From: an uncultured bacterium
GTDB taxonomy: Bacteria > Chloroflexota > Anaerolineae > J036 > Brachytrichaceae
Length of the DNA: 47,537 nucleotides
Assembly (NCBI GenBank): GCA_903921365.1
Contig: CAIXPS010000423.1
Span: 1-47,537 of the forward strand
Direction: 5' to 3'
Made by a program: the position numbers and the translations under genes. The notes beneath the pieces were generated by a model. It was not told where the DNA came from. It ran no database searches and was given only the letters and a program-made list of their open reading frames with translations. Shown here piece after piece: positions 17,374-24,872 of the stretch. How positions within the stretch are numbered: the stretch's first letter is position 1; each line of letters begins with the position of its first letter.

Positions 17374-18630
17374 ATGACGACAACCTTAACCGGTGACACG
17401 ACAGTCGGTCTGTCGGTGAACCAGCAACTACTTCTGCACAGGAGTGTAATAGAAACCCTGTCCCAATCTGGCTCCGCGCGGGAGTGTTGCCAGGGCTTGC
17501 TTCGCGTGTTGTGTGATGCGGGCGGGCTGGCGCTCCCCGCCGGCGCGGTGTGGCTGGTGGATGTTGCGCAGGAGATCAGGACATTCGGCGAGTGCATCGT
17601 GTGGCCTCCTGACTTTGAACCCGCTCTTAGCATCCACGTGCTCAATCATGTCGCAAACGCGGGTTGTGCGCAGTGGACACCAACTGACTCGGCTGACGCA
17701 ACGTCAAATGCCAATGGGCTTTACGTTTTGCCTGTGCATAACTGGCTCGGCACAGCGGGCATAATGGCATTGTCTGTGCATTCCGCTGTTGCTCTCGACA
17801 AGGACTTCGCCAAGATGATCGAAGCACTGTCGTGGCAGATCGGGATTTTTATCGAGCATCATCAGTTTACGAACATGTCGGACGAACTGGCAAAGTCGCG
17901 TCATGATGAGGAGAATACGCGAGCGGCACTGGCGCGCGAGCGCGAGCAGAACGACATAAAGAATCGCTTCATCTCGCTTGTGTCGCATGAGTTCCGCACA
18001 CCGCTCAGCATCATCCAGTCTTCATCCGAACTTCTGGAGCGATATTACGATCGCCTGACTGACGAGAAGCGTCGCCGCTACTTCGAGCAGATTCGCACTT
18101 CCACTATGAATGTGGCGGATATGTTGCAGGACATCCTCGTGCTAGGGCGCTACGACTCTGGCAAGACGCGTTTTGACCCGCATCCTATAGATCTGACACA
18201 ATACTGTCGCCAGTGTGTTGAACAGATACAACAGGCCGCCGGTCCGAAGTACCAACTGATCTTCGAATATCGCGGCGTCAGCGAAGACGCGCGCATGGAC
18301 GACAAGCTGTTGTGGCAGATCATTAATAACCTGCTCTCGAACGCGATGAAATACTCGCTGCAGCCCAACCCGACGGTGGAGATGACGCTCGAAATCGACG
18401 GGGATCGCGTTATGCTGCGCTTTGCCGATCATGGCATCGGCATCCCGCCGGAGGATCAAATCCGATTGTTCGAGCCATTCCATCGCGGCAGCAACGTGGG
18501 CGCGGTTCCGGGCACCGGGCTGGGGCTGTCCATCGTGCAACGCGCCGTTCAGGAACATCATGGCGAGGTGCACTTCAGCAGCGTCGTCGACAAAGGAACC
18601 ACCTTCACGATTACTTTGCCGCTTCGATAA
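17374..18630 (+). CDS. Sensor histidine kinase, GAF-like + HisKA + HATPase
   Basis: A 418-residue soluble kinase, a shorter paralogue of the 14078-15766 kinase that lacks the PAS module. The N-terminal ~165 residues are a divergent GAF-like domain. A charged coiled linker leads to HisKA with His205 (VSHEFRTPLSI), and HATPase has INNLLSNAMKYS, DHGIGIPPEDQ and GTGLGLSIV. The C-terminal ends of the two kinases (DKGTTFT-LPLR) are nearly the same. Likely partner and signal are not encoded next to it, apart from the HD-GYP gene transcribed away from it. Confidence 0.92.
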   Translation: MTTTLTGDTTVGLSVNQQLLLHRSVIETLSQSGSARECCQGLLRVLCDAGGLALPAGAVWLVDVAQEIRTFGECIVWPPDFEPALSIHVLNHVANAGCAQWTPTDSADATSNANGLYVLPVHNWLGTAGIMALSVHSAVALDKDFAKMIEALSWQIGIFIEHHQFTNMSDELAKSRHDEENTRAALAREREQNDIKNRFISLVSHEFRTPLSIIQSSSELLERYYDRLTDEKRRRYFEQIRTSTMNVADMLQDILVLGRYDSGKTRFDPHPIDLTQYCRQCVEQIQQAAGPKYQLIFEYRGVSEDARMDDKLLWQIINNLLSNAMKYSLQPNPTVEMTLEIDGDRVMLRFADHGIGIPPEDQIRLFEPFHRGSNVGAVPGTGLGLSIVQRAVQEHHGEVHFSSVVDKGTTFTITLPLR

Positions 18631-18640
18631 ATCGACGGTG

Positions 18641-18649
18641 TGCTATAAT
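18641..18649 (+). promoter_or_regulatory. Extended -10 promoter of the RNA-binding protein gene
   Basis: TGCTATAAT is a perfect extended -10 (TGn plus TATAAT). No -35 is needed for such promoters. It lies just after the kinase stop codon and about 180 bp before the GTG start of the RRM gene, which implies a leader RNA of roughly 170 nt. Confidence 0.65.
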
Positions 18650-18785
18650 TTTCGCGTCAGTAGTGATTACGACGTGATTACGTCGATCAACAGGTCTTCC
18701 ACTTGTCCCTCGGCGACGGCTCCGACATCTTTCAGGGAGATTGAAATATGGTCGATATTTCGCCAAGTCTTCCTACATTCTTTTT

Positions 18786-18807
18786 GTTGCGCATTGCGCA
18801 ACTTTTT
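18786..18807 (+). promoter_or_regulatory. Terminator-like hairpin in the RRM gene leader
   Basis: The stem GTTGCGC/GCGCAAC (18786-18792 with 18796-18802) with a 3-nt loop is followed at once by TTTTT. It ends 14 bp before the AAGGA Shine-Dalgarno. As a short 7-bp stem it could be a weak or temperature-sensitive attenuator. A second small hairpin (CGACGT/ACGTCG) lies earlier in the leader. Confidence 0.55.
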
Positions 18808-18830
18808 AATCTCTTTTCTGAAGGATCTAC

Positions 18831-19142
18831 GTGAATAACAAACTTTATGTCGGCAATCTGTCCTACAACACCAGCGAAGCAGCCCTGCGCGAGATGTTCA
18901 GCAAGGCCGGCGCGATTCGTTCTGTGACCATTCCGATGGATCGCATGACCAACCAGCCGCGCGGCTTCGCTTTTGTTGAGATGGAGACCCCTGCTGATGC
19001 GCTTAAAGCCATCAAACTGTGCAACGGTCAGGAAATCGATGGCCGCCAGATCAAGGTAAACGAGGCCAAGCCGCCAGAGGCCCGCAGCAACGGCGGCGGC
19101 GGCGGTGATCGTGGTGGAGATCGGGGCGGCCGGCGTTACTAA
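18831..19142 (+). CDS. RRM-type RNA-binding protein with Gly/Arg-rich tail
   Basis: A 103-residue single RRM protein of the bacterial Rbp type found in cyanobacteria and Chloroflexota, often cold-inducible. RNP2 is LYVGNL near the N-terminus, RNP1 is RGFAFVEM near residue 45, and a GGGGGDRGGDRGGRRY tail ends the protein. GTG start at 18831 with AAGGA five bases upstream. It has a promoter of its own and a long leader, and a hypothetical gene follows after 2 bp. It probably binds single-stranded RNA, acting as a chaperone or in mRNA stability. Confidence 0.94.
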   Translation: MNNKLYVGNLSYNTSEAALREMFSKAGAIRSVTIPMDRMTNQPRGFAFVEMETPADALKAIKLCNGQEIDGRQIKVNEAKPPEARSNGGGGGDRGGDRGGRRY

Positions 19143-19144
19143 AC

Positions 19145-19528
19145 ATGACGCAGACACGACCCAACCGGCCCGGCCCTAAACCCAAGTCCATTGTGCTGAG
19201 GAACGGGACGACTACGCGCGTCTATCGAACCTTTGAGGACTGGCAGGCTGCGCAGGATTTGGACAAACGCACTCCTGAACAACGCGGCATCAAGGTCGGT
19301 GGGCCTGTGATGTGGCGGCATCGCAACGACGGCATTATCACAACGGATCGAGCGACAGTGGTTGCAATTACTGCAAACATCGTGACGATTAGAGTGAGTG
19401 ATGTGGTCGTTCGCACCTGCGATGTGGATGTGTGTGAGATCGTAAACAGCGATGATGATCGGATGAGCCTGCGCGAAGCCAATCGGCGCATGTTCTCCGG
19501 CAATCAGGCTGAAACACCAACCGTCTGA
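19145..19528 (+). CDS. Hypothetical protein co-transcribed with the RRM protein
   Basis: A 127-residue basic-then-acidic soluble protein not recognised as any family. The N-terminus is rich in Pro, Lys and Arg (PNRPGPKPK), and a short beta-rich core (GPVMWRHRNDGII to VRTCDVDVCEIV) follows. No signal peptide or membrane segment. It starts two bases after the RRM stop codon and ends just before a strong terminator, so it belongs to the same transcript; an RNA-related role is only a guess. Codon use matches its neighbours, supporting a real gene. Confidence 0.7.
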   Translation: MTQTRPNRPGPKPKSIVLRNGTTTRVYRTFEDWQAAQDLDKRTPEQRGIKVGGPVMWRHRNDGIITTDRATVVAITANIVTIRVSDVVVRTCDVDVCEIVNSDDDRMSLREANRRMFSGNQAETPTV

Positions 19529-19531
19529 CAC

Positions 19532-19576
19532 AAACACACAACGTTCAACAGCAGCACTGTTGAACGTTGTGTGTTT
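19532..19576 (+). terminator. 20-bp perfect hairpin terminator after the RRM operon
   Basis: Arms 19532-19551 and 19557-19576 are perfect 20-nt reverse complements around the loop CAGCA. The stem ends in GTGTGTTT followed by CTCTC, so the terminal T-run is short. Position four bases after the stop codon fits a terminator. Confidence 0.8.
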
Positions 19577-19638
19577 CTCTCGACCCCTGCAACGTCGCGC
19601 TTCGTGTATATTAGGCGCACGCGCGCGTAGCGCAAAAT

Positions 19639-20106
19639 ATGCCCGACATCATTGTCGTTCTGGGCCATTTTGATAACACGGCACACCTGACCTCCACTGG
19701 CCGTGAACGTCTCGATGCGGGAATTGCCCAGCTTCACTTGTGTCCCGACTCCCTGCTTGCCGTCACTGGCTGCGCCCCAGGCGTCCCGCGCGCGGACGAA
19801 GTAGCGGCTTATCTGCTGGCGCGCAACGTGGGACACGTCGAGTTGATCGACACCCACAATACTGCCGAAGATGCCTTCCTCACCGAGCCCCTGGTCTCCA
19901 GATATGCGCCGGCGCGGCTGGTTGTCGTCACGTCGGATTATCACATTGAGCGGGCGCGCTTCATCTTCGAGCGAGTGTTTACTCAACTGCCAATCGTGAT
20001 GCATAGCGTGCCGCACAAGGCCATGGAGGATGAGCGGCGCGCCCTGCTTGCGCATGAAGAACGCGCCCTGCAGTCGTTGCGGACGCGCGGGCTGTATCGC
20101 CAGTGA
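19639..20106 (+). CDS. DUF218 (YdcF/SanA/ElyC-like) protein
   Basis: A 155-residue protein with the DUF218 fold: IIVVLGHFDN at the N-terminus, LTSTGRERLDAGI, a central RADEVAAYL and NTAEDA, and the signature VVTSDYHIERARFIF. Family members include E. coli YdcF, which binds S-adenosylmethionine, and the envelope-related SanA and ElyC. This version lacks the N-terminal membrane helix of SanA/ElyC and is probably cytoplasmic. No enzymatic role is established. It stands alone between a terminator and the membrane protein gene. Confidence 0.85.
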   Translation: MPDIIVVLGHFDNTAHLTSTGRERLDAGIAQLHLCPDSLLAVTGCAPGVPRADEVAAYLLARNVGHVELIDTHNTAEDAFLTEPLVSRYAPARLVVVTSDYHIERARFIFERVFTQLPIVMHSVPHKAMEDERRALLAHEERALQSLRTRGLYRQ

Positions 20107-20305
20107 TCTCACTTCCGCCAAGGCAAACCGTCCCCTCGTTCCCTCCGCTGCCTTGACGCCGGTGACGAATTCCGTTAGCATCTTTGCTGTGCCCACGGGA
20201 GCGCCACCGTACCTTGGAACGCTAGTGTGTTTCGCATTAATCTCTAGCTAGATTGATCTCTAGATCGTTCTCCCGATTCAGCGCGTATCAAGAGAGATGT
20301 GAATA
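20107..20305. other. Intergenic region with small palindromes
   Basis: No gene was seen. Near 20260-20275 there is a cluster of short palindromes (AATCTCTAGCTAGATT, then GATCTCTAGATC) that look like a decayed piece of the heptad repeat family or an operator for the following membrane protein gene. No convincing promoter hexamers were found. Confidence 0.4.
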
Positions 20306-21109
20306 GTGGATACCATTCGTAAGCCCTTCTTTATCGCGTCCGTCGTTCTGATCGCGCTGGCGTTTCTACTGGAGATCGGCTCAACGGTCTTTCTGAACAA
20401 GATCACGACCAGCCTGAGCGGAGGAACACGCAGCGTCACCAGCCTCCTGCCCGATGACCCTGCCGTGCGCAAGGCCTTTAACGACCCTGCCATGCAGCAG
20501 AAGGAAGCCGACCTGGCATCGCAGGGCAAACCGCCCGGCATGGGCATTCCCTACATGGCGGTGCTCGATGGCGTGCTGTTGTTCACGATCCTGCTCACGG
20601 GCTCCGGACTAGTGCTCGATCAAGCTGTCGTCGCAAACGCGCAGGGCTGCCTGTCGCTGATTGTTTCGTTGCTCTCGCTCATCGCGGGCATCGTTTCGAT
20701 CATTACGGCGTTGGTCCTCGTGATTGTCATGATCTCGCTGCTGCTGGCCGTTCCGTTTGGCACGATTGCCTACATGATCCTGTATGGATTCTTCGATGTC
20801 GATGGGGCCAGCGTGGTGCTCAGCCTGTTGATGGTTCTGAAGATCGCGTTCGTGGTCACGCTCATCCTGTCGCAGCAGCGCTTCATCGAGCGCAAAGGGT
20901 TGATGCTGTTGATCGGGTGCTCGCTTCTCGCTAATGTAGTCATCAGCTTCCTGCAGGGCTTTCTCCCCGGCTTCCTCGTCAGCATCACCGATGGCATCGC
21001 GGCCATCCTCGTCGCGTTGTGCGGCGTGATCTGGTGGTTGATCCTGCTGATCGGCGCGATCCCGGCGATTATCAAGATGCTGGGGCTTCTCAAACTGGCG
21101 AAACGCTGA
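20306..21109 (+). CDS. Polytopic membrane protein of unknown function
   Basis: A 267-residue protein with about seven hydrophobic segments, near residues 8-30, 85-105, two within 115-160, 168-190, 198-218 and 225-255. The first loop (about 31-80) is polar and probably outside. No transporter or enzyme motif was recognised. The start is a GTG at 20306, with AGAGAG-type purines upstream. It is followed by an AT-rich stretch and a broken ATPase gene. Function not assignable. Confidence 0.75.
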   Translation: MDTIRKPFFIASVVLIALAFLLEIGSTVFLNKITTSLSGGTRSVTSLLPDDPAVRKAFNDPAMQQKEADLASQGKPPGMGIPYMAVLDGVLLFTILLTGSGLVLDQAVVANAQGCLSLIVSLLSLIAGIVSIITALVLVIVMISLLLAVPFGTIAYMILYGFFDVDGASVVLSLLMVLKIAFVVTLILSQQRFIERKGLMLLIGCSLLANVVISFLQGFLPGFLVSITDGIAAILVALCGVIWWLILLIGAIPAIIKMLGLLKLAKR

Positions 21110-21180
21110 ACCGATCACAATTCAGCATCCAGTAGTATAACGAATTTATATAAATATAGACGTTGTAGTATCATTAATTA

Positions 21181-21544
21181 ATGAAAATACAGCGGTTAAT
21201 GCTTCCTCAACTTATCAACAGCCTCATTCCTGGAAAGGTTGTAGTCCTTTACGGCCCACGCCAGGTAGGCAAGACAACACTGGTTAAGGAAGTACTGACC
21301 TCGGTAACACTAAAGAGCCGCTTTATCAACGCCGATGAACTTATCTACCGTGATGTTCTGGCGCACTTATGACCAGAAAGAAATCGACTGCATCGAGGAG
21401 CATGGCGGCAAACTGTTCGGCTATGAGTTTAAGTGGCGCAGCGGTGACATACGCCGATCAACCCGCACCGAGTTTCTGAATGCCTATCCTGGATCTGAAT
21501 TAACGACGATCGATCAACAGAACTTTGAGAGTTTCGTGATGTAG
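21181..21544 (+). pseudogene. Remnant of an AAA_14/DUF4143 ATP-binding protein
   Basis: The first part (21181-21354) encodes a typical AAA_14 N-terminus with Walker A GPRQVGKTT and FINADE. It then stops out of frame. The adjoining frame (to 21544) carries the family's C-terminal DUF4143 end, FWRTYDQKEIDCIEE followed by LFGYEFKW. The roughly 250-300 residues normally between these parts are missing, so the gene has suffered an internal deletion with a frameshift near 21350. Intact members are about 380-400 residues and are often toxin-antitoxin-like or mobile cargo. The flanking DNA (21130-21180) is notably AT-rich, as expected for acquired DNA. Confidence 0.85.
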
Positions 21545-21548
21545 TGAT

Positions 21549-22049
21549 CTACTGGATCGTCACGCGACAGTCTTTTGGCGGGTTGCTGCGGCAGGTGAGC
21601 GTCAACCTCGCCGTCTTGTTATCGTCGGCGTTAAAAATGCTCAACATCAAGGGTTCGTCGCCGGGGAGCGTCTGAGCCACGTCAAAGGCATCCTTCCTGT
21701 TCTGCCTGAGGTCGACGTCCACGGTCGTCGCGGCTGTGACCAGATGAAGGCCGAGTTTACGCGTCGGCATCGCCGATTGCCCGATATCATAGGCGCACGA
21801 GCGGTTCGCCGGGACGACAAATACCCGATTGCCCGAATCCAGGCACGCGGCTGGCGTCCCTGTTGCCGGGCGCAATTCACCCAGGTTGAGCCGCGTGCTG
21901 AACAGCGAATTGAGCGAACTCGCCGACAGGTCCGAGACGCTCACTTTTGGCGGCGGGGCGCCTTTACCGCGCTGCCCGGCGATAATCCCGAAGATGAATA
22001 CGATGACGAGCGCGATCAGAAGAATAAATAACAGTTTCTGTGTGTTCAT
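21549..22049 (-). CDS. Single-pass membrane-anchored protein at the end of the injection-system operon
   Basis: A 166-residue protein with one N-terminal membrane helix (about residues 7-24) and an exported remainder. The soluble part has three Cys (CLDSG, RSCAYD, LTCRS/DCRVT region) and no recognised family. It lies 66 bp after the Ig-like membrane protein gene on the same strand, with a GGTGAG Shine-Dalgarno, so it is probably the last gene of the contractile injection operon. It could be a third envelope anchor or an accessory protein. Function unknown. Confidence 0.7.
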   Translation of the reverse strand: MNTQKLLFILLIALVIVFIFGIIAGQRGKGAPPPKVSVSDLSASSLNSLFSTRLNLGELRPATGTPAACLDSGNRVFVVPANRSCAYDIGQSAMPTRKLGLHLVTAATTVDVDLRQNRKDAFDVAQTLPGDEPLMLSIFNADDNKTARLTLTCRSNPPKDCRVTIQ

Positions 22050-22115
22050 GGCTACTCACCGCGCATACCTGCCGCTATCATGAGACCGATCAGGTATGCA
22101 CGCTCACCTTTCGCA

Positions 22116-23081
22116 CTACGGTGCAACCAGTGTAATCTTCAGCACCTTGTCGCGGATATCGATCGGTATCTTGATGATTAAAGACGGGCGACACGGCACA
22201 GGCTGGCTCGACCCGTTTCGCCAGCCGCACCAGTCATTGGTCGTGTTCCAGGAACCTTGGAATTGCTGATCGTTGCCGGACAGAGACCATACAAATGCGC
22301 CGCCGGACGCGCCTGACCGCCACTGTCCGGTAAGCGTGTTCCCAGATACAAAACCGCTGATGGCGCCTGTGGCGCTACCGTTAAAGAATGTGCCGACGAC
22401 GTTGATCCCGCTCTGCATCAGATCCGTCGCAGCGCCAGCGCCTTGTCCGTTACCTGCCAAGTTCCAATGTCCGTTGAAGTTGCCGATGGGCGCCGGCGTG
22501 GGTGTGCGCGTTGGCGTTGCGGCAGGTGTAGGCGTGGAGGTGGGTGTAGGCGTGCCCGTCGGCGTCGCTGTGCCCGTTGCTGTGGGGGGCGATGTCGGTG
22601 TTGGAGTAACTGGAGGCGCGGGCGGCGGCTTCAAAATGACGACGGCGCCAACGATCAACACGATCGCGGCGACGACAATCACCGGTATCCACCATGGGAA
22701 AGGCTTGGCAGGCGGTGGCGTTGCAGGAACGGTGAATGTAATGCTGGGGCCAGTCACCAGTGTGTCATCGGGGTTAGCGTCGTCCCATACATCAAACCGG
22801 AATGTGTAGTTGCCCGCTGCGCCTGTCTCTGGAACGGTGATCTGCACCGTGTATTGCAGCGACTCCGCAATCTTGAACTCGCGCATCCCCTCTGGGTCAA
22901 GTTTCAGCCACTTGCCATAGGAAGCCGTCGCGTCGGGCAGCAATGTCAACCGCGCGGCCGCGCGCGTCAGGGGACGCCCGCTGACATTATTTACGGTGAA
23001 CTGGACGCGCCCCTTGCGCGTGTCGTCCAGAATGATGGTGTTGCTGGGTGGGTTAGGGATATCAAAAAGCACATTGGGCAT
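22116..23081 (-). CDS. Ig-like domain + TM + Pro/Thr linker + beta-rich domain protein
   Basis: A 321-residue protein. The N-terminal domain (about 1-120) is an Ig-like beta-sandwich with WDDANPDDTLVTGPSITFTV. A membrane helix follows at about 130-150 (FPWWIPVIVVAAIVLIVGAV). Residues 151-199 are a Pro/Thr repeat linker. The C-terminal ~120 residues form a Gly/Trp/Ser-rich beta domain with SGNTLTGQWRSG. No signal peptide precedes the Ig domain, so an N-in topology with an external C-terminal domain is likely. The first 150 residues are clearly paralogous to the upstream gene; the C-terminal parts are unrelated. GGAG precedes the ATG. Likely an accessory or anchor of the contractile system. Confidence 0.72.
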   Translation of the reverse strand: MPNVLFDIPNPPSNTIILDDTRKGRVQFTVNNVSGRPLTRAAARLTLLPDATASYGKWLKLDPEGMREFKIAESLQYTVQITVPETGAAGNYTFRFDVWDDANPDDTLVTGPSITFTVPATPPPAKPFPWWIPVIVVAAIVLIVGAVVILKPPPAPPVTPTPTSPPTATGTATPTGTPTPTSTPTPAATPTRTPTPAPIGNFNGHWNLAGNGQGAGAATDLMQSGINVVGTFFNGSATGAISGFVSGNTLTGQWRSGASGGAFVWSLSGNDQQFQGSWNTTNDWCGWRNGSSQPVPCRPSLIIKIPIDIRDKVLKITLVAP

Positions 23082-23127
23082 GTTGAACTCCGTTATAACT
23101 GATTCATACTCTGCGATTCATCACTAC

Positions 23128-24261
23128 TCATGGAAAGCGCATCTCTACCACACCGTTTTGCGCGTTTGGCGGCGTGCCGGCGTGAATTCCGAAAAACAGC
23201 GGGTGATCTTTGGCGACATCCGTCACCGTATAGGAAAATGCGCCGTCGCCGTTGTTGGGGCGTATCAACCCGGCGGTGTTTCCGCCAAAGCGCGTGAGCG
23301 TAAATACGGCATTCGACGGCGCACCGGACGTCCTCGCTGCGACCGTTCCTTCGCGCGTTGCTGCAATCACGAATATGAGATCGGCCTCCTGTGGGGTGAC
23401 GTTAAAGGGGTCTTCCACGTTCTCACCCGCACCTGTGGCGCCTGGATACTTGATGAGAACCACGCCCTTTGCGGACGTATTTGCGCCCGTCGTTCTGATC
23501 GATACCATCCACGTGTCGCTGTTGCGCACATCGGCATCCGTGATATCAAGAAGCGCCGGTGTGAACACACCTCCGCTCAACTGTCCCTTTGCCACTGCAT
23601 TGCCGGCGCCTGTCAGAATCTGAAACTCCACCGAGTCTGTGGCGTTTGCCAGTTTTGCGGCTACCTCGATCCGTCCCGGTCGCGTAATGCGCAACACGTA
23701 GGATGTGTTATTGCCGCCTTTCATAGTGAGCGGCGCACGCCACAGCGTCGTCGCGCCTCCTGGCGTGATCGGCGGCGTCGGGGTGACAGTCGTCCCGCCC
23801 AAACCCTGGCTGATGACAATTGCGCCGACGATCAGAACGATCACTGCAACCGCCACGACCGGTATCCACCATGGAAACGGCGCCGGCTTTTTTACTGCCA
23901 GTTGCGCCAGCGTAATTGTGACACTCGGGCCTGTCATCAGCGTGTCGTCGGGGTTGGCGTCATCCCAGACCGATAGCGCAAACGTGTAGCTTCCTGGCGC
24001 GGCTGTATCCGGCGCTTCGATCTGGATCGTGTACTGCTGAACACCCGCGATGCCATACTCCCTGTACCCGGCGGGATCAAGCGTGAGCCACGCGCTATAG
24101 GGGGCGGACTGATCCGGGAGCGGAACAGGCCGAGCGTCCGTCCGTCGTAGCGGGCGGCCGCTGATATTGGTGACTGTGTATTGCACGACGCCCTTGCGAT
24201 TTTTATCAAGGACGATCGCATTTGAAGGCGGCGATGGGATGTCAAAGAGTTTATCGGGCAT
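23128..24261 (-). CDS. Ig-like domain + TM + large extracytoplasmic domain protein
   Basis: A 377-residue paralogue of the downstream gene. The N-terminal Ig-like domain (about 1-120, WDDANPDDTLMTGPSVTITL) and membrane helix (about 131-151) match it closely. The 220-residue C-terminal part, though, is a different beta-rich region with two repeats resembling bacterial pre-peptidase/lectin-like sandwiches (YVLRITRPGRIEVAAKL, WMVSIRTTG). The N-terminal domain lacks an export signal and probably faces the cytoplasm, where it could touch the injection particle. It lies 59 bp after the tail-I gene in the same operon. Role inferred from position. Confidence 0.72.
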   Translation of the reverse strand: MPDKLFDIPSPPSNAIVLDKNRKGVVQYTVTNISGRPLRRTDARPVPLPDQSAPYSAWLTLDPAGYREYGIAGVQQYTIQIEAPDTAAPGSYTFALSVWDDANPDDTLMTGPSVTITLAQLAVKKPAPFPWWIPVVAVAVIVLIVGAIVISQGLGGTTVTPTPPITPGGATTLWRAPLTMKGGNNTSYVLRITRPGRIEVAAKLANATDSVEFQILTGAGNAVAKGQLSGGVFTPALLDITDADVRNSDTWMVSIRTTGANTSAKGVVLIKYPGATGAGENVEDPFNVTPQEADLIFVIAATREGTVAARTSGAPSNAVFTLTRFGGNTAGLIRPNNGDGAFSYTVTDVAKDHPLFFGIHAGTPPNAQNGVVEMRFP

Positions 24262-24320
24262 TACGGGTCACATACCTCCAACTGACACAACAACTTGAAT
24301 TTTGCCTCATTATCAGGGCA

Positions 24321-24872
24321 TCAGGGCAGATACTGCACTTCTGCGGTCACATAGACAGGTTTCTCATATTGCACGATGCGTTCCACCACATCGCGATACG
24401 CCGAGGCCTCCTTCGGCGCGACGATGCGAATGTGAAATGGGATCGGGAGGTCATTCGACCCCTGCGGCCGTTCCTCAATGCGGAAACCGCTTACGCCCGT
24501 GGCGGTTTGCAGAAAGAACAGCAGCGCCTCGGCCGTGCCGCGCCGTTGCGACAACAATGGCGCGCCGGCGACGAGGGCGCGCAACCGTCCCAGGTCGATG
24601 GGCAACTGTGACAGCCACTCTCCCGTGACAGGTGATTGCAGCAACCAGCCCAGGTCGACCCAGATCGCCAGGAATCGGACGAACTCCGGCTCTGCAACGG
24701 TCGGGTTGAAATAGGCCCACAGACTCGCCAGCACGCGCTCATCCGGCTCGTGCAGGCCGGACATCACTTCCAGGAGGGCGTAGAGCGGCGAGCCCTTCAA
24801 TGTATCAGGGTCGCACACACTGGTGCGCTGAAAGATGCCGGGCAGCAACCGCTCAATCTCGGATCGTTTCAT
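24321..24872 (-). CDS. Phage tail protein I-like baseplate protein of a contractile injection system
   Basis: A 183-residue protein of the TIGR02242-like tail family (Afp12-like baseplate component). Shared features are LLPGIFQRT near the N-terminus, LLEVMSGLHEPDERVL, FLAIWVDLGWLL and the RRGTAEALLFFLQTATG helix, then a short beta end. It pairs with the J-type protein to form the baseplate wedge. It overlaps the preceding J gene by 20 bp and is read from the ATG at 24872, a coupled arrangement typical of these operons. Confidence 0.85.
   Translation of the reverse strand: MKRSEIERLLPGIFQRTSVCDPDTLKGSPLYALLEVMSGLHEPDERVLASLWAYFNPTVAEPEFVRFLAIWVDLGWLLQSPVTGEWLSQLPIDLGRLRALVAGAPLLSQRRGTAEALLFFLQTATGVSGFRIEERPQGSNDLPIPFHIRIVAPKEASAYRDVVERIVQYEKPVYVTAEVQYLP

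Noticed and set aside
20030-20251. 73-codon plus-strand frame after the DUF218 gene
   Set aside because: It begins inside the DUF218 gene in another frame, has low-complexity content and no ribosome-binding site.
21181-21372. The AAA fragment as the missing ATPase of the injection system
   Set aside because: It belongs to the AAA_14/DUF4143 family, not the Afp15-like AAA+ family, is on the other strand and is broken.
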